Program-made: the position numbers and the translations under genes
Shown here: piece after piece, positions 54,577 to 64,000 of the stretch
How the letters are laid out: the number at the start of each line of letters is the position of its first letter
How positions within the stretch are numbered: the stretch's first letter is position 1
Assembly: GCF_018612875.1 (NCBI RefSeq)
Contig: NZ_JAGGRI010000027.1
Coordinates: 1-64,000, forward strand
Source of the DNA: Lysobacter sp. ISL-50
GTDB taxonomy: Bacteria > Pseudomonadota > Gammaproteobacteria > Xanthomonadales > Xanthomonadaceae
Length of the DNA: 64,000 bases
Direction: 5' to 3'
The notes under the pieces: model-generated
Seen by the model: only the letters and a program-made list of their open reading frames with translations
Told to the model about the DNA's origin: nothing
Databases searched by the model: none

Positions 54577-55635
54577 TCACCCCCCGAACGCCGCCTTCAT
54601 CGCCACCGCGTCCGGCCGCTCGATCACCCCGCGCTCGGTCACGATGGCGTCGATCAGCTCGTGCGGGGTGACGTCGAAGACCGGGTTCCAGGCCCCGACC
54701 CGCTCGGCCGCGGTGCGGGCGCCGCCGACCGAGAACAGCTCGCCGGGGTCGCGTTCCTCGATCTCGATCAGATCGCCGGACGCGGTGGCCATGTCCACGG
54801 TCGACGACGGCGCGGCGACCATGAACTTGACGCCGTGGTGGCGCGCGGAAATCGCCAGTTGATAGGTGCCGATCTTGTTCGCGGTGTCGCCGTTGGCGCA
54901 GATGCGGTCGGCGCCGACGATCACCCAGCCGACCTTGCCGGTCTTCATCAGATGGGCGGCGGCCGAGTCGGCGATCAGGGTCGGCGCGATGCCGTCCTGT
55001 TCGAGCTCCCACACCGTCAGGCGCGCGCCCTGCAGCCACGGCCGGGTCTCGCCCGCGAACACCTGCGCGATGCGGCCCTGGGCGACGCCGGCGCGGATCA
55101 CGCCCAACGCGGTGCCGAAGCCGGCGGTGGCCAGCGAGCCGGTATTGCAATGGGTCAGCACGCCACTGCCCGGCACGATCAAAGCCGCGCCCAGCGCGCC
55201 CATGCGACGGTTGGCGGCCAGGTCCTCGTCGGCGATGGCCTGCGCCTCGCGGTTCAGGACCTCGCGCCAGTCGGCGCCGGCCGCGGCCAACACCCGGCGC
55301 ATGCGCGCCAGCGCCCAGGCCAGATTGACCGCGGTCGGGCGGGCGGCGTTGAGGCGCTGCATGGCCGATTCGACTGCGGCCAACGCCTGCGCGCCGTCGG
55401 CGGCGTCGATATCGCGCGCCGCCAGGACCACGCCCCAGGCCGCGGCGATGCCGATCGCCGGCGCGCCGCGCACGGTCAGCGCGTGGATCGCGGCGGCGAC
55501 CGCGTCGCTGTCGTCGCAGCGCACGTAGTCCACCGCGAACGGCAGCTTGCGCTGGTCGAGCAATTCCAGGGCCTCGCCGGTCCAGCGGATCGGGCGAATG
55601 CGGTCATAACGGTCGAAATCGATGGCGTCGTTCAT
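54577..55635 (-). CDS. mtnA: S-methyl-5-thioribose-1-phosphate isomerase
   Basis: A 352-residue enzyme of methionine salvage that isomerises 5-methylthioribose 1-phosphate to the ribulose form. Family marks are [37 protein letters not shown] with the catalytic Cys163, and [24 protein letters not shown] with the catalytic Asp at about 243. The length is normal. No other mtn genes are nearby. The ATG at 55635 begins [18 protein letters not shown]. Confidence 0.95.
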   Translation of the reverse strand: MNDAIDFDRYDRIRPIRWTGEALELLDQRKLPFAVDYVRCDDSDAVAAAIHALTVRGAPAIGIAAAWGVVLAARDIDAADGAQALAAVESAMQRLNAARPTAVNLAWALARMRRVLAAAGADWREVLNREAQAIADEDLAANRRMGALGAALIVPGSGVLTHCNTGSLATAGFGTALGVIRAGVAQGRIAQVFAGETRPWLQGARLTVWELEQDGIAPTLIADSAAAHLMKTGKVGWVIVGADRICANGDTANKIGTYQLAISARHHGVKFMVAAPSSTVDMATASGDLIEIEERDPGELFSVGGARTAAERVGAWNPVFDVTPHELIDAIVTERGVIERPDAVAMKAAFGG

Positions 55636-55780
55636 GCCCCAAGTTTAACGGATGCATGGGTCGGTCCCGAAATCGACCGCGGCAGCTGTTGTGGGACGGT
55701 TTTTGTGGGAGGGCCTTCAGGCCCGATGCTCTTCGCTCCGAAGCGAAGCAACCCCAAGCAAACCCCTGCCGCGCAAACGA

Positions 55781-55810
55781 CAACGCCCCGATCCTGCGAC
55801 CGGGGCGTTG
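55781..55810 (-). terminator. Terminator-like hairpin after the first DUF3011 gene
   Basis: A ten-base stem (CAACGCCCCG with CGGGGCGTTG) around a ten-base loop, 33 bases beyond the stop at 55843. Confidence 0.55.
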
Positions 55811-55842
55811 CGCGAATCAAGCGCGGTACAAGCTAAACGCGA

Positions 55843-56601
55843 TCAATCGACCTGGAAGCGCCCGCGGCAACCGCCGGACACCCACACGCCGGCGCGATCC
55901 CAGCCCCAGGTCTGGCCTTCGATGCACGGCGAGCCCGAGTTCTGGCGCAGCAGGCGCACGTCGCGGCGCACGCTCATGTTGCAGCGGTTCTGCCGGTTGT
56001 TGTTCGACTCGCAGCTGATCTCCTGACCGCCGCCGCCGTTCCAACCGCCGTTGCCGCCGCCGTTCCAGCCGCCGCCACCGCCCCAGCCACCGCCTCGTCC
56101 GGCGACGAATTCGCCGCGGCAACCCTTGTTCACCCACACCTCGCCCTGACGCGAGCCCCAGCTCTGGCCCTCGATGCACGAGGTGCTGGACAGCTGACGC
56201 TGCAGGCGCGCGCGATTGCCGTTGATGGGACAGGTGCGATAACGGCCGCTGTCGGATTCGCAACGCACCACATCGCCGCTGCCGTTGTTGCCGCCGTTCC
56301 AACCGCCGCCGCCGCGGCCCAGTTCGAATTCGGCGCGGCAACCTTCCGACACCCACACGCTGCCGCGGTCGTAACCCCAGCTGCGGCCCTGGATGCAGGA
56401 AGACTTGGACAGCTGGCGCGACATGCGCACGCCACCGCGCGTGTCGGCATCGCAACGGCGCTGACGGCCGCTGTCGGATTCGCAACGGATCACATTGCCG
56501 CCGTTGCCGTAGTCGTCGTACTGCGGCGCGGCCTGGGCGGCGCCGGCGGACAGGCCGAGGCCGATTACCAGCCCCATCCCGGAAAGCATGCGTGCGGACA
56601 T
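55843..56601 (-). CDS. Exported DUF3011 protein, three repeats
   Basis: A 252-residue secreted protein: signal peptide to AAQA|AP (about residue 24), then three DUF3011 modules separated by Gly/Asn/Trp-rich linkers. Each module has the pattern C-ES-C-...-R-QLS-C-G-WG-GVWVxxGCRxxF (VIRCESDSGRQRRC...VWVSEGCRAEFELG; VVRCESDSGRYRTC...VWVNKGCRGEFVAG; ISCESNNNRQNRC...VWVSGGCRGRFQVD). Four Cys per repeat suggest disulfides. The function of DUF3011 is unknown. It is paralogous to the next gene upstream on the same strand. Confidence 0.9.
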   Translation of the reverse strand: MSARMLSGMGLVIGLGLSAGAAQAAPQYDDYGNGGNVIRCESDSGRQRRCDADTRGGVRMSRQLSKSSCIQGRSWGYDRGSVWVSEGCRAEFELGRGGGGWNGGNNGSGDVVRCESDSGRYRTCPINGNRARLQRQLSSTSCIEGQSWGSRQGEVWVNKGCRGEFVAGRGGGWGGGGGWNGGGNGGWNGGGGQEISCESNNNRQNRCNMSVRRDVRLLRQNSGSPCIEGQTWGWDRAGVWVSGGCRGRFQVD

Positions 56602-56829
56602 GTAGGTGCTCCTTGTCGTTGTCGATTTGCCGAGGACTCTAGCTGAGCGGGCTTAACGCCAGCTCAAGATTTCCCGTACTTCGATGGCCCAGACAGAAAC
56701 AGCCCCGAAACATTCATGACTCACTAATTTTGCGCCTTGTTTTGCGCCGAATCTCCGCCGTTGGTCGCATGACCTTCGGCCTATGCGCCGCCATCCATGC
56801 GCAAGGTAGCGCGACTTTTGCGCAGTGCA

Positions 56830-57564
56830 TCAACCGCCGCTGCGGCGGAAATCGAGTTCGAATTCGGCCCGGCAACCGTCTTCCACCCACACGCCGTGCG
56901 CGTCGAAACCCCAATTGCGGCCTTCGACGCATTCCGACTTCGACAGCTGCTTGACCATGCGCACGCCAGCGCCGGTTTCGCCGTCGCAACGGCGCGCGCG
57001 GCGGTCCCGCGATTCGCAGCGCAGCACCGTGGCCGGCGCGGCCGCTTCGGGTTCCGGCTCGGCGCCGAGCAGGCGGAATTCGCCGCGGCAACCGCTGGCG
57101 ACCCATACGCCGCTGGCGTCGGTGCCCCAACTTTGATTGCGCAGGCAAGGTTGTTTGGACAATTGCTGGGCCAGTGCGACACCGGCTTCGGTCTGGGCCG
57201 GGCAATGGTTCCAGCGCCCGCCGCGAGACTCACACTTGATCACCCGCGCGCCGCGGGTGCTGCCGGCGCCGCTGCCGCCCTTGCCGAGCACGAAGTCGGC
57301 CGAACAGCCTTGCGATACCCACACGCCGCCGCGATCGGCGCCCCAGGTGGTGCCTTCCACGCAGGGCTTGCCCGAGGTACGCCGGATCAAGCGCACGCCG
57401 CCGCGCGTGTCGGCCGGACAGTGCACGGTTTCTTCGTTATTCGATGCGCAGCGCAAGACATCGCCGCCGAAAAGCCGTTCGCCGGCCGGTTCCGCGCGCA
57501 CCATGCCCGCGCACGCCATCGCGGCGAACGCAAACAGATGGATCGCGGCTTTCACATTGCGCAT
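56830..57564 (-). CDS. Exported DUF3011 protein, paralogue
   Basis: A 244-residue secreted protein with signal peptide (MRNVKAAIHLFAFAAMACAGMVRA|EP) and three DUF3011 modules: VLRCASNNEETVHC...GVWVSQGCSADF, VIKCESRGGRWNHC...GVWVASGCRGEF and VLRCESRDRRARRC...GVWVEDGCRAEFELD. Linkers are shorter and less Gly-rich than in the paralogue. A GTG five codons upstream is possible, but the ATG at 57564 gives the better signal sequence, with GGGGG upstream. The gap of 228 bases to the paralogue is without a visible gene. Confidence 0.88.
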   Translation of the reverse strand: MRNVKAAIHLFAFAAMACAGMVRAEPAGERLFGGDVLRCASNNEETVHCPADTRGGVRLIRRTSGKPCVEGTTWGADRGGVWVSQGCSADFVLGKGGSGAGSTRGARVIKCESRGGRWNHCPAQTEAGVALAQQLSKQPCLRNQSWGTDASGVWVASGCRGEFRLLGAEPEPEAAAPATVLRCESRDRRARRCDGETGAGVRMVKQLSKSECVEGRNWGFDAHGVWVEDGCRAEFELDFRRSGG

Positions 57565-57667
57565 GCATGGCCCCCGCACCCGATGCGGTCACTCTAACCG
57601 TGAACTGCTAACTTGCAATGAAAAAACTGGGATCGGGGGCCGGTGTGAAGCGCGGGGTTCATCGCGG

Positions 57668-61152
<3,485 letters not shown>

Positions 61153-61191
61153 TTATGGCGGATGCTGATGGCCGATGCAGGCGTAGAAACA

Positions 61192-61530
61192 TGCCCCCTT
61201 TGAAAAAGGGGGCTGCGCGTTGCGAGGTCGGATGTCTGTACCGACAATCGGCGCGCGGGGGATTTGCTTTGGCGGTGCTAAGAGCAAAAGCAAATCCCCC
61301 CTAGCCCCCCTTTTTCAAAGGGGGGAAGAGACTTCGGGGAGACGCGGGGATGCGCTGTCGCGAATGCGGGCGCGGAAATACGCTCCCTTTGAAAAAGGGG
61401 GCTGCGCGCTGCGAGGCTCGGAGGTCTGCACCGACAATCGGCGCGCGGGGGATTTGCTTTGGCGGTGCCAAGAGCAAAAGCGAATCCCCCCTAGCCCCCC
61501 TTTTTCAAAGGGGGGAAGAGACTTCGGGGC
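61192..61530. repeat. Family C element, tandem duplication
   Basis: Two copies of the family C element in direct order with a period of about 189-190 bases. Each begins with CCCTTTGAAAAAGGGGGCT and ends with CCCCCCTTTTTCAAAGGGGGG. Each middle has GATTTGCTTTGGCGGTGC and AGAGCAAAAGC. The copies differ at a few positions. They fill the 522-base gap between zipA and ligA. Confidence 0.9.
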
Positions 61531-61584
61531 GATGCGGGGGCTTGAGGTGCTGCTAGCAGGGCGGCAGCTACGCCGCCGCGCCGA

Positions 61585-62352
61585 TCACCACCGCGTCGGC
61601 TTGCTCAGCGGCGGCGCTTCGCGCTGGCGATCGTAGGCGCGCAGTTCGTCGCGCAGGTGGGCGATGCGCTGGCGGCCGAGCGCGTTGCGCTGTTCGTCCA
61701 ACACCACCGCGTCGAGCAGTTCGGCCATGCGCTGCGCGGTCGGCAGCATGGTTTCCCATGCGTCCAAGGCCGGAACCGGCGCCGGCAGGGTCAGGAAGAA
61801 CGCCACCGCCGGGGTCTCCAGCGATTGGATCGTGGCCATGTCGAAGCTGCCGGGCTTCATGATGTTGGCCACGCTGAACACCGGGCCGCGCTCGGGATGG
61901 CCTTCGACCAGACGGTGGAACACGCCCATGTGGCCGTAGACCAGGCCGGCCTTCTCCGCCGCGACCACGATGTCGGGGCCATGCAGCTTCTGCCCGGCGC
62001 GCGCGGCCAGGTACAGGGTGACGATCTTGTCGAACTCCTCGCTGACCCGGCGCCCGAGTTCGCTGTTGGCGGCGTTGACGCCCCCTTCCAGAGTCTTGTC
62101 GAACAGCTCCAGCTCGGCCTGGGTGGTGGCCTCGCCGGGCACGCCGCTCTGGCCCAGTTCGTTTTCGATCTGCTCGCCCAGAGTCGGTTCCTGGCGCGGT
62201 CCGGGCTTGCGCTCGCCGGCGCGGCTTTCGTCTTCGCGCGCGACGCGCTTGCCCTGCCCGGGTTTGCGCGGGCGGCCGAAGAACACGATGGCGCCGATCA
62301 GGATCAGGCCGGCGATCAGGATGCCGATCCTCATCAGGGTCACGTCGGACAT
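61585..62352 (-). CDS. zipA: Cell division protein ZipA
   Basis: A 255-residue essential division protein that tethers FtsZ to the membrane. One N-terminal membrane helix (about 8-25, GILIAGLILIGAIVFF) with no periplasmic part. A basic/acidic Pro-rich linker follows to about 110, then the C-terminal FtsZ-binding domain (IVTLYLAARAGQKLHGPDIVVAAEKAGLVYGHMGVFHRLVEG, FSVANIMKPGSFDMATIQSLETPAVAFFLTLP). GAGGAGC is before the ATG. It lies downstream of smc and upstream of ligA on the same strand. Confidence 0.94.
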   Translation of the reverse strand: MSDVTLMRIGILIAGLILIGAIVFFGRPRKPGQGKRVAREDESRAGERKPGPRQEPTLGEQIENELGQSGVPGEATTQAELELFDKTLEGGVNAANSELGRRVSEEFDKIVTLYLAARAGQKLHGPDIVVAAEKAGLVYGHMGVFHRLVEGHPERGPVFSVANIMKPGSFDMATIQSLETPAVAFFLTLPAPVPALDAWETMLPTAQRMAELLDAVVLDEQRNALGRQRIAHLRDELRAYDRQREAPPLSKPTRW

Positions 62353-62370
62353 TCGTTGCTCCTCTTGGTG

Positions 62371-62537
62371 CGGGAATCGGGAATGGGGAATCGGGAATCG
62401 TGAAAAAGCGCCGCGTCGGCCATCGATTCTCTACCTCCAGTTCCAAACTCCAGATGATCGAATAAGACTAATGGTGACAGGTCCGGCCGGAATGCTTTGA
62501 CCATTCCCGATTCCCGATTCCCGATTCCCGATTCCCG
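62371..62537. repeat. Family B repeat between smc and zipA
   Basis: CGGGAATCGGGAATGGGGAATC units at 62371-62400 face GATTCCCGATTCCCGATTC units at 62502-62537, around 100 bases. The right block directly follows the smc stop and the left ends just upstream of the zipA ribosome site. Confidence 0.85.
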
Positions 62538-62542
62538 TGCGC

Positions 62543-64000
62543 CTACGCCGCGCCGGCCAATCGCGTCGCCTCGGCCAGATCCACCGAGACCAGACGGCTC
62601 ACGCCCGGTTCGCGCATGGTCACGCCCGAAAGTTGCTGCGCGGCTTCCATCGTCGCTTTGTTGTGGCTCACGAACAGGAACTGTACCTGTTCGCTCATCT
62701 CGCTGACCATCGCGGTGAAGCGGCCGACGTTGGCTTCGTCCAACGGCGCGTCCACCTCGTCGAGCAGACAGAACGGCGCCGGATTCAAACGGAAGATCGC
62801 GAACACCAGCGCCACCGCGGTCATCGCCTTCTCGCCACCGGACAGCAGCGAGATGTTCGACACGCGCTTGCCCGGCGGACGGGCCATGATCGCAACGCCG
62901 GTGTCGAGCAGGTCTTCGCCGGTGAGTTCCAGATAGGCGTGACCGCCGCCGAACAGGCGCGGATACAGCTCCTGCACGCCGGAATTGACCCGGTCGAAGG
63001 TGTCCTTGAAGCGGCCGCGGGTTTCGCGGTCGATCTTGCGGATCGCTTCTTCCAGGGTTTCCAGCGCGGTGTTGAGGTCGAGGAACTGCGCGTCCAGATA
63101 ATCCTTGCGCTGCTGCGACTCGGCGTGTTCCGCGATCGCGGCCAGATTCACCGGCTCCAGGCGGCGCAGTTTGTTGTCGAGCTCGATAACCGTGCGTTCC
63201 CAGGTCTGCGGCTCGGCGTTCTCGTCGAGCGAATTGACCACGTCCTGCAGCACCGCGCCGGCTTCGGCGATGGCCTCGGTCAGGGTTTCGGCCTTGAGCA
63301 CCAGCGCCTGCTGTTCCAGGCGGCGCTGGCCGATGGCTTCGCGCTGCTGCAGGGCTTGTTCGTCGCGCTGCTGGCGGGTCTGCTCGAACTTGCGCAGATC
63401 GTTGTCGATGCCGTCGAGCGCGCTGCGCGCCGCGGTCAGGTCCTGCTCGGCGACGACGCGCTGCTCCAGCGCGACCTGGCGCTGCTGTTCCAGTTCGACC
63501 ACCGGCTCATCGCCGTCGCTGAGCTGGGCCGACAGTTCGCTCAGGCGCGAATCGAGCTGGCCGCGCTGGCCGCCCATGCGCTGCAGGGTCTGGCTGAGGC
63601 CGGCGATCTGCGCGCGCTGGGTTTCCAGGGTCAGGCTCAAGGCGTGGGCGGCGTCGCGCGATTCGCGCGCGGCGTTGCGCGCGGCGTCGCGCGCTTCCGA
63701 CAGCGAACGGCGCTCGGATTCGAGCTGCAGGCGCGTGTCTTCCAACTCGCCCATGCGCTCGACCGCGGCTTCCTGGCGCATGCGCGCCTCGCGCGCCTGC
63801 TCGCGGCCGGCGTCCAGGCCGATCAGCAATTGCTCCAGGTCGGCGTCGATTTTCTCGATGCGGCTGCGCGCCGAATCCAGGCGGCCCTGATGGCTCTGCA
63901 ACTGGCCGGCGAGTTCGGACACGCCGCGATGGGCCATGTACAAGGTGCGCTGCGCGTCTTCGCGATGCTGCTCGGCGGCGAGCGAGCGGTCGCGCAGTTG
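62543..64000 (-). CDS. smc: Chromosome segregation protein SMC, C-terminal part (cut by window edge)
   Basis: The gene continues through the right edge; about 485 C-terminal residues are present. They include the second half of the coiled-coil arm (many Gln/Glu/Arg heptads), the hinge-distal returning helix, and the C-terminal ATPase head with signature [18 protein letters not shown], Walker [18 protein letters not shown] and D-loop, then [17 protein letters not shown] organises and separates chromosomes. The start is outside the window. Confidence 0.95.
   Translation of the reverse strand, partial: QLRDRSLAAEQHREDAQRTLYMAHRGVSELAGQLQSHQGRLDSARSRIEKIDADLEQLLIGLDAGREQAREARMRQEAAVERMGELEDTRLQLESERRSLSEARDAARNAARESRDAAHALSLTLETQRAQIAGLSQTLQRMGGQRGQLDSRLSELSAQLSDGDEPVVELEQQRQVALEQRVVAEQDLTAARSALDGIDNDLRKFEQTRQQRDEQALQQREAIGQRRLEQQALVLKAETLTEAIAEAGAVLQDVVNSLDENAEPQTWERTVIELDNKLRRLEPVNLAAIAEHAESQQRKDYLDAQFLDLNTALETLEEAIRKIDRETRGRFKDTFDRVNSGVQELYPRLFGGGHAYLELTGEDLLDTGVAIMARPPGKRVSNISLLSGGEKAMTAVALVFAIFRLNPAPFCLLDEVDAPLDEANVGRFTAMVSEMSEQVQFLFVSHNKATMEAAQQLSGVTMREPGVSRLVSVDLAEATRLAGAA

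Noticed and set aside
61192-61530. A CRISPR-like repeat array
   Set aside because: There are only two direct units of about 190 bases with inverted ends; no short regular repeats and spacers and no cas genes.

Overview
The window is about 64 kb of very GC-rich DNA from a chromosome that looks like the genus Lysobacter or a close relative (Gammaproteobacteria, Xanthomonadaceae). The evidence is the smc-zipA-ligA-epmA order, an E1o-E2o-E3 cluster followed by a LOG-type gene, a secreted M4 protease with a P-domain, a subclass B3 metallo-beta-lactamase, a type IV secretion effector with an XVIPCD-like tail, natural Gln83 in GyrA, and three families of intergenic palindromic repeats. No rRNA, tRNA, CRISPR array or complete insertion sequence was seen.

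Layout: 1-1831 (minus) ugd, slyX and the start of a DUF2058-like gene. 1995-4763 (minus) two exported FKBP-type prolyl isomerases and a glutathione peroxidase. 4878-7769 (plus) a YtrA-like operon: promoter with an overlapping operator, a small membrane protein, a GntR regulator, an ABC ATPase and an ABC permease, followed by two exported proteins (DUF2807-like, DUF2884-like). 9341-10307 a YiaA-like protein and a 59-residue lipoprotein. 10821-18470 fumC, purB, a DUF695 protein, a B3 metallo-beta-lactamase, a VOC protein, a ribosomal-oxygenase-like cupin protein and a conserved unknown. 18570-24959 sucA, sucB, lpdA and LOG. 25364-30558 acuI/yhdH-like oxidoreductase, pilH, cbpA, a peroxiredoxin, a ferritin-like protein and an adenine/adenosine deaminase. 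30824-39535 a truncated M50 protease remnant, pbpC, a lipoprotein and a thioester-containing alpha-2-macroglobulin.

39850-46047 is the accessory part. A minus-strand cluster encodes a small exported protein, an ankyrin-repeat lipoprotein, an 809-residue lipase-fold protein with a C-terminal XVIPCD-like domain, and a GIY-YIG-like protein. A decayed second copy of the ankyrin gene lies about 1 kb upstream in lower-GC DNA. I read this as an antibacterial type IV effector with its immunity protein and an immunity-gene fossil. No secretion machinery genes are in the window.

46048-64000 holds a secreted M4 protease, DUF1428, an MFS exporter, yceI, gyrA, mtnA, two paralogous DUF3011 proteins, epmA, ligA, zipA and the 3' part of smc. 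The repeats fall into three kinds: family A (paired hairpins with cores like ATTCCCGCGAACGCGGGAAT), family B (tandem GGGAATC runs and their inverse between co-directional genes) and family C (elements ending in CCCCTTTGAAAAAGGGG-type inverted repeats, one tandemly duplicated).
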